DNA of 64,000 nucleotides from Candidatus Sulfopaludibacter sp. SbA3 (GTDB lineage: Bacteria; Acidobacteriota; Terriglobia; Bryobacterales; Bryobacteraceae), in the NCBI GenBank assembly GCA_945893365.1, contig CAMDED010000004.1:62001-126000 (forward strand), read 5' to 3'. Below, piece by piece: positions 8,330 to 17,889 of this stretch. Position numbers and translations under genes: made by a program. The notes under the pieces were generated by a model. That model saw nothing but the letters and a program-made list of their open reading frames with translations. It did not search any database and was not told where the DNA came from. Position 1 is the first letter of the stretch; each line of letters opens with the position of its first letter.

Positions 8330-9724
8330 TCACGCCAACAGTTCGCGGATGACTTCGCCGTGCACGTCGGTGAGGCGGCGGTCGATGCCATTGTGACGGA
8401 ATGCCAGCCGGGTGTGATCGATGCCCAACAGGTGGAGAATCGTGGCGTGCACGTCGTAGCAGTATGTGGGTTTTTGAACCGCCTTATAAGACCAGTCGTC
8501 CGTCGCGCCGTAGGCCACACCGCCCTTGATTCCACCTCCCGCAAGCCACGTCGTGAAGGCGAACGGATTGTGGTCGCGGCCCTTGGAGCCCTGACTGCAC
8601 GGCATGCGGCCGAACTCGGTGGTCCAGTGCACGATGGTGTCTTCGAGTAGTCCCCGCGCTTTTAGGTCTTGGATGAGCCCGGCCACGGGTTGATCCATGC
8701 TCGTGCCCATATCGCCGTGGTCCCTGGCGATGTCTTCGTGACTGTCCCAATTGCGGCGCGGGAAGCCGTTGTCGGCCCCGCTCCAGATTTGCACGAAGCG
8801 CACGCCGCGTTCGAGCAGACGCCGCGCCGTGAGGCATCGCCGGCCCATGTCGGCCGTGATTTCCCGGTCCATGCCGTACAGCTTCTTCGTGGCTTCCGGC
8901 TCAGCGGAGACATCCAGCACCTCGGGAGCGCTCAACTGGAGGCTGGCGGCCATTTCGTAAGATGCTATACGCGCATCCAGGCGGGAGTCTCCTTCGCGCG
9001 TCTCCATGTGCGCGCGATTTAACTTTGCAAGCAAGTCCAGGCCTTCCGCTTCGCTCTCCCGGGTGATGAACTTCGCGCTCTCCGGCGGGAACAAATCGTA
9101 GATCGGGTGCGGCGTCCCGACCCGGATCATCGTGCCTTGGTGCGCGGCGGGTAGAAACCCGGGGGACCAGTTGGCGGGGCCGTTGGGCGCGAAACCGCGA
9201 GGATCCGGCAACACGACGAAGACCGGCAGATTCTGGTTCAGAGTACCGAGCGCGTACGAAACCCAGGCGCCCGCGCTCGGGTAACCGGGCAGGATGAAGC
9301 CGGTATTCTGCATGAATGTGGCGGGGCCATGCACGTTCGATTTCGAGATCATGGAGTGAACGAACGCGATGTCGTCGGCGCAGGAAGCGATGTGCGGGAC
9401 CAGGCCGCTCATCCAGCGGCCGCACCGGCCATACTGCTTCCACGCCCAGGGGCTCTTCATCACGAGGCCGGGATTGCTTTGAAACAGCTCAACCTTTTCA
9501 CCGGGATCCCAGGCTTCGCCGCTCCTCTTGAGGAGCAGCGGCTTGTAGTCGAACGTGTCACACTGGCTGGCTGCGCCCGACATGAAGAGTTGCACGACCC
9601 GCTTGGCCTTGGCTGGATGGTGCTGTCCCGCTTGCGCGAGCAGCCCCTCTTCGGTCATAAGCTGGGCCAGAGCTATCCCGCCCAACCCCCCACCAGCATT
9701 CCAGAGAAAGTTGCGGCGAGTCAT
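8330..9724 (-). CDS. DUF1501 protein, Tat-exported
   Basis: A 464-residue protein beginning with a twin-arginine signal (MTRRNFLWNAGGGLGG). The DUF1501 sulfatase-like fold follows (VVQLFMSGAASQCDTFDYKP, then DRDHNPFAFTTWLAGGGIKGG near the end). Members are always paired with PSD1 cytochrome-like proteins and are thought to act in the periplasm on complex carbohydrates or other polymers, but no reaction is established. It is the third gene of the receptor-PSD1-DUF1501 operon, 27 bases after the PSD1 gene. Length and frame are normal. Confidence 0.85.
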   Translation of the reverse strand: MTRRNFLWNAGGGLGGIALAQLMTEEGLLAQAGQHHPAKAKRVVQLFMSGAASQCDTFDYKPLLLKRSGEAWDPGEKVELFQSNPGLVMKSPWAWKQYGRCGRWMSGLVPHIASCADDIAFVHSMISKSNVHGPATFMQNTGFILPGYPSAGAWVSYALGTLNQNLPVFVVLPDPRGFAPNGPANWSPGFLPAAHQGTMIRVGTPHPIYDLFPPESAKFITRESEAEGLDLLAKLNRAHMETREGDSRLDARIASYEMAASLQLSAPEVLDVSAEPEATKKLYGMDREITADMGRRCLTARRLLERGVRFVQIWSGADNGFPRRNWDSHEDIARDHGDMGTSMDQPVAGLIQDLKARGLLEDTIVHWTTEFGRMPCSQGSKGRDHNPFAFTTWLAGGGIKGGVAYGATDDWSYKAVQKPTYCYDVHATILHLLGIDHTRLAFRHNGIDRRLTDVHGEVIRELLA

Positions 9725-9751
9725 CTCAGTTCAAACCTCAATCTCAGTCCC

Positions 9752-12220
9752 TCAATCGATAAACAGGAATTCGTTGCTGTTGAAAATCAGCCGGCACACA
9801 TTCTCCAACCCATGTTTTTCCGCATGGGCCACTAGCATTCGCAATTCCGTTTCAGCGGGCTCGCGGCCCAAGGCAAGTCTGTAGCCGGCCGCGATCTGCC
9901 CGGACAGTTCGCCACTGGATTTCCGAATGCGTTCGGCAAAGTGCTGCGAGGCGCGGATCATGAAAGGGTTGTTGAGCAGCGCCAAGGCTTGGATCGCCGT
10001 CAGCGTGGTGCTGCGTTTGGGCGTCAGCAGCGACGAGTCGGGACAATCCAGGCGATCCATGAACGGGTCGGGCACGCTGCGAGCGATGAAACGGTAAATG
10101 CTTCTGCGATAGGCTTCCGGGCTATCCGGATCGAAACGCGCGTAATCGTAAGTCGGGGAATGGTCATCCTTGAAAAAGAATTGCCGAACGGCGGGCCCGC
10201 CCATGGTTAGATCCAGTTTTCCGCTGACCTGGAGGGCGGAGTCCCGGATCGATTCGGCGTCGAGCCGCGGGCGATTCATGCGCCACAAATAGCGGTTTTC
10301 GGAATCCACGCGATGCGCGTCCGGGCGGTTCCCCGAAGACTGGCGGTAGACCGAACTGGTCGTGATGAGCTTGTGCAGCTTCTTGAGGGACCCTTGCGCG
10401 TCGTCACGGAACCACACCGCGAGCCAATCCAAAAGCTCCGGATGCGTCGGCTGCGATCCCATCCGGCCAAAGTCATTCGGCGTGTCGGCCAGGCCCGCGC
10501 CGAAGTGGTGGTGCCAAACGCGGTTGACGATCGACCGCCAGGCCAGCATGTTGCTCGGATCGGTGATCCACTTGGCCAAAGCCGCCCGCCGGCTGCCCTC
10601 ATCGCCGCCATCGGCGAATCTGGCGGGCAGTCCATTCACGCACGAGACCGTCCCCGAAGTCATCAACGGCCCGGGAGACGCAAGGTTTCCTCTCACGAGC
10701 AGATGGATCGGACGCGGAACCAGCGACGGCCGGAAGTTGCTTTTACGATCGAAGAAATCGGATCCCGCGTAAACGATCAGCGGCTTGGGCAGCTTCTCCA
10801 GGAGCTGATCTTCCGCATTGATCTTCCGCGTCAGCCGGTCGATCTCCGCAAGCGTTGCCGGGCCCACCACGCCATCAACCAACTCCTTGCGCCGCTTCCC
10901 AGCCTGGTCGATCTTCTCCTGAAGCGTCTTGCGCAACGCGATTTCAGCGTCATTCTTAGTTGTTCCGAGCTGCGCCAACTCCTGACGCCATTCACGGGTC
11001 TGGTCGTCCAACTGCACAATTTCCGGGCTTGTGGCCTGATCGACCTTATCGAGGTATGGCTGCAGCTCGATCTGGATGGGGAGTTTCCGCCGCAGCAACT
11101 CCTGCCGCCGCAGATGAGTCGCGGGGTCGAGGTCGTAGGGGCGATCGGCGCGGTCGACGCCCGCGAAAACCGCTTGCAGGCTGTAGTAGTCTTCCTGCTT
11201 AATGGGATCGAACTTGTGGTCGTGACAACGGGCGCAATGGGCGGTCAGACTGACGAATGTGGACATGGTGGCGGCGACCATGTCATCCCTGTCCAATAAC
11301 CGGGCGAGATGCTTGTCCGTTGTGCCCTCGCGCAACTCCATGTGGCCCACGAAATCCCAAGGTCCGGCGGCGATGAATCCGGTGGCGACAACGCCCTCGG
11401 GATCGTCGGGAAAGAGTATATCGCCCGCCAGTTGTTCCTCGACAAATCGAGCATAGGGCTTGTCTTTGTTGAAGGAACGGATTACGTAGTCGCGATAGGG
11501 CCAGGCATTGGGTCTGGGCTTGTCCTTGTCGTAGCCGTGCGAGTCGCCGTAATGAACAACGTCGAGCCAGTGCCTCGCCCACCGCTCACCATAACGGGGA
11601 GAGGCCAGCAGGCGATCTACAAGCTTTTCGTAAGCATCGGGAGAGCGGTCGGCCAGAAACGCTTCGATTTCCTCGGGCGTTGGCGGAAGGCCAAGCAGAT
11701 CGTACGTGAGGCGGCGAATCAACACGCGGCGTCCGGCTTCGGGTGAAGGAGTCAAGCCCTTTTCTCCCAGCTTTGCCAGAATAAAGGCGTCGACAGGCGT
11801 ACGCGCGGTGAGCTTAGGGACCGGGGGCTTGACCAGCGGGCGTAGCGACCACCATGTCGACGAACTGGAGCCGGCCGCGACAGTGTCGTCCTTTGCGCCT
11901 TCCACGATCCAGCGCCGGATCAATTCAACTTGCTGTGGAGTGAGCGGCGGGCCCACCTTCGGCATGCGCGGCTTTTCTCCGCTGATGTACTCGATCAGCA
12001 GGCTTTGATCCGGATTTCCAGGCCTGATCACGGAGCCGGAAAGCCCGCCTTCGAGCAGAGTCTTGTGACTGGCGAGAACCAGGTTTGCCTGGGGATTGCC
12101 AGCCGCGTGGCAAATCCCGCACCGCTCAGACAACACAGGAAGAACGTCCTTCTGAAAGCTTGCGGGATCGGCGCGCGCGGCGGCGGCGGTGAGAATCGCA
12201 AGCGCGATGGTGAATTTCAT
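9752..12220 (-). CDS. PSD1 / Planctomycete cytochrome C domain protein
   Basis: An 822-residue secreted protein (signal peptide about 1-17). The domain order is PSCyt1 with a c-type haem motif CGICH at 34-38, then DUF1549 (PSCyt2) containing a second CxxCH (CARCHDHKFDP), then a coiled-coil-like linker (about 390-450), then DUF1553 (PSD1; RSIVNRVWHHHFG, LDWLAVWF, ALALLNNPFM). The family is abundant in Planctomycetes and Acidobacteria and is linked to oxidative attack on polysaccharides. The gene follows the receptor-like gene in the reverse direction with 4 bases between them, and precedes the DUF1501 gene. Confidence 0.88.
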   Translation of the reverse strand: MKFTIALAILTAAAARADPASFQKDVLPVLSERCGICHAAGNPQANLVLASHKTLLEGGLSGSVIRPGNPDQSLLIEYISGEKPRMPKVGPPLTPQQVELIRRWIVEGAKDDTVAAGSSSSTWWSLRPLVKPPVPKLTARTPVDAFILAKLGEKGLTPSPEAGRRVLIRRLTYDLLGLPPTPEEIEAFLADRSPDAYEKLVDRLLASPRYGERWARHWLDVVHYGDSHGYDKDKPRPNAWPYRDYVIRSFNKDKPYARFVEEQLAGDILFPDDPEGVVATGFIAAGPWDFVGHMELREGTTDKHLARLLDRDDMVAATMSTFVSLTAHCARCHDHKFDPIKQEDYYSLQAVFAGVDRADRPYDLDPATHLRRQELLRRKLPIQIELQPYLDKVDQATSPEIVQLDDQTREWRQELAQLGTTKNDAEIALRKTLQEKIDQAGKRRKELVDGVVGPATLAEIDRLTRKINAEDQLLEKLPKPLIVYAGSDFFDRKSNFRPSLVPRPIHLLVRGNLASPGPLMTSGTVSCVNGLPARFADGGDEGSRRAALAKWITDPSNMLAWRSIVNRVWHHHFGAGLADTPNDFGRMGSQPTHPELLDWLAVWFRDDAQGSLKKLHKLITTSSVYRQSSGNRPDAHRVDSENRYLWRMNRPRLDAESIRDSALQVSGKLDLTMGGPAVRQFFFKDDHSPTYDYARFDPDSPEAYRRSIYRFIARSVPDPFMDRLDCPDSSLLTPKRSTTLTAIQALALLNNPFMIRASQHFAERIRKSSGELSGQIAAGYRLALGREPAETELRMLVAHAEKHGLENVCRLIFNSNEFLFID

Positions 12221-12224
12221 CGGC

Positions 12225-15200
12225 TCAGAAAATGACCTTTATGCCGAATTGTATCTCACGGGGGCGGTCCGCGCCGGTCACCCTGCCGAAATTCGGCCCG
12301 TCGATCACATCTTGCGGCGTCTCGAAATTGGGGTGATTGAACGCGTTAAAGAACTCGGCCCTGATCTGGACGTTGAATCTCTCGCCAATGAAGTTGTTCT
12401 TGAAAAGCGAAAAGTCGACCACGTTCTGCCCGGGAGCCGTGAGGATGTTGCGCCCGGAGTTCCCCCATTGCCCGAACGGCTGGAGTTGAAATGCGGACGT
12501 ATCGAACCAGCGCTCCGGGGTACGCTCACCGCGCGGCAAATTGGGATTCCTTGTAACGTCGGGCCGCACGTTTCTGAAACCGGCGCCGACGTTGGCCCGA
12601 TCCTGAGAAACCCGCACGAAATGTTTGTTTCCCGTACTGAGGGAAACGATGCCGTTCGTCTGCCACCCTCCCACCAGTTTGGATGTGAAACCCTTCGAAT
12701 TGTTTAGGAATTTCTTACCTTTGCCGAGAGGCAGTTCGTAGAGACCGCTGGCGACAAAGCGGTGCCGCACGTCATAGGCCGAGTTGCCGCGAGAGCCCCG
12801 GATGTTGCGAAAATCCTGGACCACAGCCGAGCTCGGCTCGCGGGATTCGAGATCGATCGCGTGAGCCCAGGTATAAGATCCGAGGAAAGAGAAGCCGTGC
12901 CCAAATTGCCTTTGGAGGCGCGTCTGGAGGGCGTTGTAGGACGTGTTCTGCTTTTGGAACCGGCCAAGAATCGGGCCGAATAGAGGGTACGGCCGACGGA
13001 GTTCGGGACGGGGCTCAGGGCTCGGAACCGGGTCGTTCACGTTGTGACGGAGTCCCACATGCACTCCCGCCTTGCCGACGTAGGAAGCTTCCCCAACCCA
13101 GTCTTTGAATCTTCGCTCCACACCGAAATTCCATTCATGCATGTAGGGGTCTTTATCGCTCGGATCGAACACAGCTTGTATGTTGATGCTTCCGGGTATG
13201 CGAAGGCCGTCCGCGGCGGAAGGCCAAAGCCGCGTGGTAGAAAGCTCAGGGGTGGTAGGGCTGCTTTGCAGACTCTGCAGGACGAAGAAAGGCGGCTCCT
13301 GCGTTGCGCTTTGGCGCTGCTCCAGAAAACCTGTGAGCGTGTAAAAAATGCCGTAGCCGCCACGAACTACCGTACTCGAACTCCCGAAAGGCCTCCAGGC
13401 AAAACCGAAGCGCGGCTCGAAATCGCGATAGTGGCGAGAGCGAGGCTGGGGGTTCAGCCGCTCCTCGATCCCGGGAACCGCAAAATCGATCCCGCCGTCC
13501 TTGAGGGGACGTGAAATCACCAGCACGCCCCGGACGAGGTCGAAGCTCTGCGTCTTGGCGTCGATTTCGGTTATGGGTTGCTGGACGGACCAGCGCAGCC
13601 CCAGGTTTAGCGTGAGAGTCGGTCTGATTTTCCAGTCGTCCTGAAGGTAAAGAGCGTACTCCTTCCACTTGAATGTGTTCGTATTGACGCCGGAAGCTTT
13701 CGAAATGGTGCGAGGCAGCCCCAACAGGAAGTTGGCAACGGCGTTGTTCGTAAAGCTTCTGTCGAAGCTGACGGTTCCGGAAGTGCTTTGAATGATGGTG
13801 GAGGCCACGCTATGCTGCCGCAGCTCGCCACCAAAATTCAGCGAGTGCGGCCCTTTGATGATGGTGCTGTTGGTGGCGAACTGGAACGTGTTCTCTTTCT
13901 CTCCGAATCCAAATCCCGTGCCGCCGAAGGCGTTGAACCCCAGAATGTCGTTTACCGGAACCCGAAACACTTCCTGCCCCGGATTGCGGAGTCCCAACTG
14001 CTGAGTCAGGTCCCGGTCGAAAGGCTCGCGAACCGTGTCGCGGAGGATGTGGGAATAGCCGAAAGTCGCGACGTTTACCCATGTCGGCGAGAAGACGTGC
14101 GTCTCGTGAATTGCCAGGTTCCGGCTGTGCAAGGGCGAAATATTGCCCGTCTTCAGTTGGACGAATTCCGGTCTGAGCTGATCGTCGTCGGCGAAAATGA
14201 AACGGCCGTAAAGCTGGTCTTTCGGGGAAAAATTGTGGTCGACTCGAGTTGTGAACTGATCCTGATCCCGCGTGTATCTGTTGGTCGTGTTCAGGTTGGG
14301 AAACGTGCTCCGATTCGGCGCCGGATACAGGTCTCGAAACACTTTGGCCCAAGTGGAAATCCTGGGCTCGGGGATGACGTTGTTGGGGAATGGCAAGCCG
14401 CTGCCGGGATCGATGACAGGCGCTTCACCGGCGAAGTTACCCTTCAGATGCTCTGGCGCCGGGACGCTGACCACGAAGGTTTCCTGCCTTCGCACGCGGA
14501 AGCCTTCGTAATTGCCGAAGAAGAAGGTCTTGTCTTTGCGAATGGGTCCCCCCACGGCGAAGCCGAATTGATTCTCGCGAAACGGGGCTTTTCGAGCCTC
14601 GAAGAAGTTTCGCGCGTCGAGCGCATCGTTTCGAAGGAATTCGTAAATCGTGCCGTGGAGTTGATTCGCCCCGGACTTGGTGGTGACGCTGACGGTCGCC
14701 TCTCCGAAGCCATACTGAGCGTTGAAATTATTCCGTTTGACGTTGAACTCCTGAATGGCGTCGATCGAGATGGGAACCGCGACGAACCCGCCTACTTTCG
14801 AGCGTGATTCTACGCCGTCGATCAGGAAGCTTGCCGAATCTCCGCGCCCGCCGACATGCATCGTGAGATCTTTTCTGCCGTCGCTAAAACTGGCTGCTTC
14901 GCTCGTGCCCCGGCGTCCGAAACTCGGAGTCACGCCTGGAGAGAGTTTGGCCAGTTGCAGGAAGTTCCGTCCGTTGAGAGGGAGGTTCTTGATTTGCGAC
15001 TCGTGAATCACCTGGCCCACTTCCGCGTTTTCGCTCCCGATCAGAATACTTGCCGCCTCCACAACCACCTGCTGGTTGACTTGGCCGACCTCCATCTTGA
15101 TATCGACCCGAACCCTTCTGTCCATATCCAGGACAAGGCCGGTCACGACGGCGGTTTGAAATGCAGGCTCCGAGGCCTCGATCCGATAGCGGCCCGGAAG

Positions 15201-15413
15201 GAGCGAAGCAGCCAAGTAGTTCCCACTCTCATCCGCAACTACTTCGCGGACTGTGTCGGTCTCCGTATTGATCACTTTGAGACGGACGCCAGCCACGACG
15301 CCGCCTGTTGAATCCCGCACCGTACCTACGATCGAGGAGGTGACGGCCTGAGCGAATGCGATATTTCCGCAAAGCAGAAAACCCGCGGCTGCCAGAATTA
15401 GTTTGCGATGCAT
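12225..15413 (-). CDS. TonB-receptor-like outer membrane protein with carboxypeptidase regulatory domain
   Basis: About 1,062 residues from ATG 15413 (a further in-frame start at 15428 is less likely). A signal peptide is followed by a CarboxypepD_reg-like domain (about 25-110), a plug-like segment carrying the family hallmark LPLNGRNF, and a long beta-barrel ending in IQFGIKVIF, a typical outer-membrane C-terminal signal. This family (Oar-like) is massively expanded in Solibacter relatives and probably takes up oligosaccharides or peptides. It is the first gene of an operon with PSD1 and DUF1501. The upstream region contains two palindromes that could be its operators. Confidence 0.88.
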   Translation of the reverse strand: MHRKLILAAAGFLLCGNIAFAQAVTSSIVGTVRDSTGGVVAGVRLKVINTETDTVREVVADESGNYLAASLLPGRYRIEASEPAFQTAVVTGLVLDMDRRVRVDIKMEVGQVNQQVVVEAASILIGSENAEVGQVIHESQIKNLPLNGRNFLQLAKLSPGVTPSFGRRGTSEAASFSDGRKDLTMHVGGRGDSASFLIDGVESRSKVGGFVAVPISIDAIQEFNVKRNNFNAQYGFGEATVSVTTKSGANQLHGTIYEFLRNDALDARNFFEARKAPFRENQFGFAVGGPIRKDKTFFFGNYEGFRVRRQETFVVSVPAPEHLKGNFAGEAPVIDPGSGLPFPNNVIPEPRISTWAKVFRDLYPAPNRSTFPNLNTTNRYTRDQDQFTTRVDHNFSPKDQLYGRFIFADDDQLRPEFVQLKTGNISPLHSRNLAIHETHVFSPTWVNVATFGYSHILRDTVREPFDRDLTQQLGLRNPGQEVFRVPVNDILGFNAFGGTGFGFGEKENTFQFATNSTIIKGPHSLNFGGELRQHSVASTIIQSTSGTVSFDRSFTNNAVANFLLGLPRTISKASGVNTNTFKWKEYALYLQDDWKIRPTLTLNLGLRWSVQQPITEIDAKTQSFDLVRGVLVISRPLKDGGIDFAVPGIEERLNPQPRSRHYRDFEPRFGFAWRPFGSSSTVVRGGYGIFYTLTGFLEQRQSATQEPPFFVLQSLQSSPTTPELSTTRLWPSAADGLRIPGSINIQAVFDPSDKDPYMHEWNFGVERRFKDWVGEASYVGKAGVHVGLRHNVNDPVPSPEPRPELRRPYPLFGPILGRFQKQNTSYNALQTRLQRQFGHGFSFLGSYTWAHAIDLESREPSSAVVQDFRNIRGSRGNSAYDVRHRFVASGLYELPLGKGKKFLNNSKGFTSKLVGGWQTNGIVSLSTGNKHFVRVSQDRANVGAGFRNVRPDVTRNPNLPRGERTPERWFDTSAFQLQPFGQWGNSGRNILTAPGQNVVDFSLFKNNFIGERFNVQIRAEFFNAFNHPNFETPQDVIDGPNFGRVTGADRPREIQFGIKVIF

Positions 15414-15423
15414 ACGTTGCTCC

Positions 15424-15452
15424 TTCAAGCGCTTGAACGCTCAAGCGCTTGA
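15424..15452. promoter_or_regulatory. Two CAAGCGCTTG palindromes, candidate repressor operators
   Basis: Perfect 14-bp palindrome TTCAAGCGCTTGAA at 15424-15437 and 12-bp TCAAGCGCTTGA at 15441-15452, centres 16 bp apart. They lie 11 bases upstream of the receptor gene and between it and the divergent GntR gene. The AAGCGCTT core with central CG resembles LacI-family operators, while the neighbouring regulator is GntR-type, so the binding protein is uncertain. A third copy of the same core occurs at 46011. Confidence 0.6.
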
Positions 15453-15482
15453 TTTGAGGAGTTTGACATGGTACGCTAGGTC

Positions 15483-15495
15483 TTGTCAAGTACAA
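15483..15495. promoter_or_regulatory. TTGTnnnnnACAA site, candidate GntR operator
   Basis: The inverted repeat TTGT-CAAGT-ACAA lies 7 bases before the GTG start of the GntR/FCD gene. FCD-type GntR proteins typically bind TTGTnnACAA-like half-sites, so this is a plausible autoregulatory operator. The five-base spacer is longer than the common form. Confidence 0.4.
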
Positions 15496-15502
15496 AATCA
15501 GA

Positions 15503-16177
15503 GTGTGCGCTATGTTGAAGGAAAATCTGGCAGATCAACTTCGCGCGGACATCATGAGCGGAAAGCTTCGGCCTGGGGACTCCATCGTCGAAGGGATCTG
15601 GGCGGCGAAGCTGAAGGTGGCGCAAGCGTCCATTCGCGAGGCTCTGAACATCCTGGCAAGTGAAGGATTCGTGCAGAAGGATTCGGGCCGAACCGCTCAA
15701 GTCACCGAGCTGAGCGAAGAGAATGTGATACAGATCTATGAGGTGCGCGCCTCGCTCGAAGGTCTGGCCGCCCGTCTGGTGGCTGAGAAGAAGCCGTGTC
15801 TTAGCGAACTCGATCAGGTGGTTGCGGACATGCGCGCGGCGGCCCAGTGCAACAACCTGGCGGCTTTTTACCAGCGCGATTTACGGTTTCACTTATTGGT
15901 TTGCGAGAAATCCGGAAACCCGTTCCTGGAGCAAGCGGTGCGAAGGCTTGTCGGCCCGCTGTTTGCGTTTGTCGTGATGCGGCTGCATTCTCAAAATCGC
16001 GATCCCCGGTACTGGGAGACGAGCGTGGAGGAACACGAGCAAATGGTGGAAGCGCTTCGAAGCGGCGATCCGGAATTTGCGGAACACCAATTCGCGCAAA
16101 CTATCCGGAAGTTCTTTAGCGAGACACATTCTTTGCTTCATAAAGAGAAGATGGCGCTCCTTAGCGCCGCGAACTAA
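15503..16177 (+). CDS. GntR-family regulator with FCD domain
   Basis: A 224-residue protein with an N-terminal winged helix (LADQLRADIMSGKLRPGDSI, then ASIREALNILASEGFVQ) and a C-terminal FCD all-helical effector domain (IYEVRASLEGLAARLVAEK, then FHLLVCEKSGNPFLEQAV and EEHEQMVEALRSGD). FCD proteins sense small organic acids or sugar acids, often through a metal. GTG 15503 or ATG 15512 could be the start; neither has a clear Shine-Dalgarno sequence. It is divergent from the receptor-PSD1-DUF1501 operon and 5 bases ahead of the CRTAC1 gene, so it probably controls one or both. Confidence 0.85.
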   Translation: MCAMLKENLADQLRADIMSGKLRPGDSIVEGIWAAKLKVAQASIREALNILASEGFVQKDSGRTAQVTELSEENVIQIYEVRASLEGLAARLVAEKKPCLSELDQVVADMRAAAQCNNLAAFYQRDLRFHLLVCEKSGNPFLEQAVRRLVGPLFAFVVMRLHSQNRDPRYWETSVEEHEQMVEALRSGDPEFAEHQFAQTIRKFFSETHSLLHKEKMALLSAAN

Positions 16178-16182
16178 TACCG

Positions 16183-17889
16183 ATGAAGCCGTACGGGCGA
16201 ATGCGGCATGCGATGGCTCAGGCGTACCTGTTTCTCTTCGGCCTGGGCCTCACTTGCAGCGCCCAGGTAACATTCATCGATACCACCGGACCCGCACAGA
16301 TTCGATTCAAACACGATAATGCCGCCAGTCCGCGGAAGTACATCATCGAGACCATGGGCTCGGGGGGCGCCTGGATCGACTACGACAACGATGGGTTTCT
16401 CGACCTCTTTCTGGTGAACGGCGGCCCGACTCCAGCCTACAAGCCCGCCAAGGCGCCGCGGAACGCTCTTTTCCGGAACCTCGGCAACGGCACATTCGTT
16501 GAGGTGACGGCTAAGGCGGGGCTCGGTGGAAACGGCTCGTTCGGGATGGGCGCGGCCGTGGCGGACTTCGACAATGACGGGTACCCGGACCTGTACGTCA
16601 CCGGATATCCGCGCTCCACTTTGTACCGCAATCAACGCAACGGAGTCTTTGCCGATATCGGAATCAAGGCCGGCGTCGCCAATTCGAAACGATTCGCGAG
16701 CAGCGCCGGTTGGTTTGACTACGACAAAGACGGCAACGTGGATTTGCTCGTTCTCAATTACCTTGACTGGTCCTATGAAAGCGACGTCTATTGCGGCGAC
16801 AAACGCCGCGGCATGAGGCAGTACTGCCATCCCGATAACTACAAAGGCGTCTCCCCGGCGCTGTACAAAAACAACGGAGATGGAACATTCACGGACGCCA
16901 CAAAACAAACCGGCATCGAAAACAGCGATGGGAAAGGGCTCGGACTGGTTCTGGCCGATTTCAATCGGGATGGATGGACCGATATCTTCGTCGCCAATGA
17001 CGGAGTGCGAAATTTTCTCTACTGGAATCTGGGTAATGGAAAATTCCGCGATGCGACCTATGAATCCGGGGCCGGTTTCAGCGAGGACGGGTTTCCGGAA
17101 GCCGGGATGGGATGCGATGCGGCCGATTACATGCACGAAGGCTGGATGGGGATTTATGTGACTCACCTGGAGTTCCAATGGAACCGCCTGTATCGGTACG
17201 CGGGGAAAGGAACGTTTCTCGACTCGACAGTGGAAGCCGGCCTGGCGCGCGGACGGAACCTGCTGAGCGGCTTTGGGACCCGGTTCGTCGATTACGACAA
17301 CGATGGTTGGCCCGACCTTGCGGTGGCCAACGGTCATATCCTGGATAATATCCATCTGGTGCATCCGGATGTGGAATACGCCGAGCCGAAGCTAATGCTG
17401 CGCAATTTGGGCGGGGGAAAGTTCGAGAACGCTTCCGCTTCGCTGGGCACGGCGTTTCAGGTCAAACGAGTGGGACGCGGCATGATCCTCGGGGATTTCG
17501 ACAACGATGGAGATCTGGATATTGTAACTACGAACAATGGACAGCAGCCCGAGTTGCTTCGTAACGATGGCGGCAACAGGAACAGTTGGATCGGCTTCAG
17601 ATTGATCGGAGTCCAATCCAACCGCGACGCCATCGGCGCGCAAATCACGATCCGCGCCGGTCAACTTCGCCAGACGGATCAGATCAAAGGCGGGACGAGC
17701 TATTTGTCGTCGGGAGACCCCAGGCTGTACTTCGGACTGGGCGGGGCGGAACGCGTGGATGAAGTCGGAATCCGCTGGCCGAGCGGCCGGGAAGAAAAGC
17801 TCGAACACGTGCGCGCGCGCCAGATCCTTACCGTCAAGGAAGGCGCGGGGATTCAGGCTAGCGGCTTGCGGCCCGCTCCAACTCCTTGA
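16183..17889 (+). CDS. CRTAC1-like FG-GAP/VCBS protein with ASPIC/UnbV domain
   Basis: A 568-residue secreted protein (signal peptide ending near CSAQ). At least seven Ca-binding FG-GAP/VCBS blades are visible (WIDYDNDGFLDLFLVNG, DFDNDGYPDLYVTGY, DFNRDGWTDIFVAND, DYDNDGWPDLAVANG, DFDNDGDLDIVTTNN). A C-terminal ASPIC/UnbV domain follows (YLSSGDPRLYFGLGGAERVDE, then IRWPSG). These beta-propeller proteins are extracellular and probably bind polymer or surface. It follows the GntR gene after 5 bases, so it is likely co-transcribed. Its 3' end overlaps the convergent TPR gene by 32 bases. Confidence 0.88.
   Translation: MKPYGRMRHAMAQAYLFLFGLGLTCSAQVTFIDTTGPAQIRFKHDNAASPRKYIIETMGSGGAWIDYDNDGFLDLFLVNGGPTPAYKPAKAPRNALFRNLGNGTFVEVTAKAGLGGNGSFGMGAAVADFDNDGYPDLYVTGYPRSTLYRNQRNGVFADIGIKAGVANSKRFASSAGWFDYDKDGNVDLLVLNYLDWSYESDVYCGDKRRGMRQYCHPDNYKGVSPALYKNNGDGTFTDATKQTGIENSDGKGLGLVLADFNRDGWTDIFVANDGVRNFLYWNLGNGKFRDATYESGAGFSEDGFPEAGMGCDAADYMHEGWMGIYVTHLEFQWNRLYRYAGKGTFLDSTVEAGLARGRNLLSGFGTRFVDYDNDGWPDLAVANGHILDNIHLVHPDVEYAEPKLMLRNLGGGKFENASASLGTAFQVKRVGRGMILGDFDNDGDLDIVTTNNGQQPELLRNDGGNRNSWIGFRLIGVQSNRDAIGAQITIRAGQLRQTDQIKGGTSYLSSGDPRLYFGLGGAERVDEVGIRWPSGREEKLEHVRARQILTVKEGAGIQASGLRPAPTP

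Noticed and set aside
16174-17364. 396-codon minus-strand frame opposite the CRTAC1 gene
   Set aside because: It is a mirror of the repeated GAC-AAC-GAT calcium-binding codons; the plus strand has clear FG-GAP motifs.
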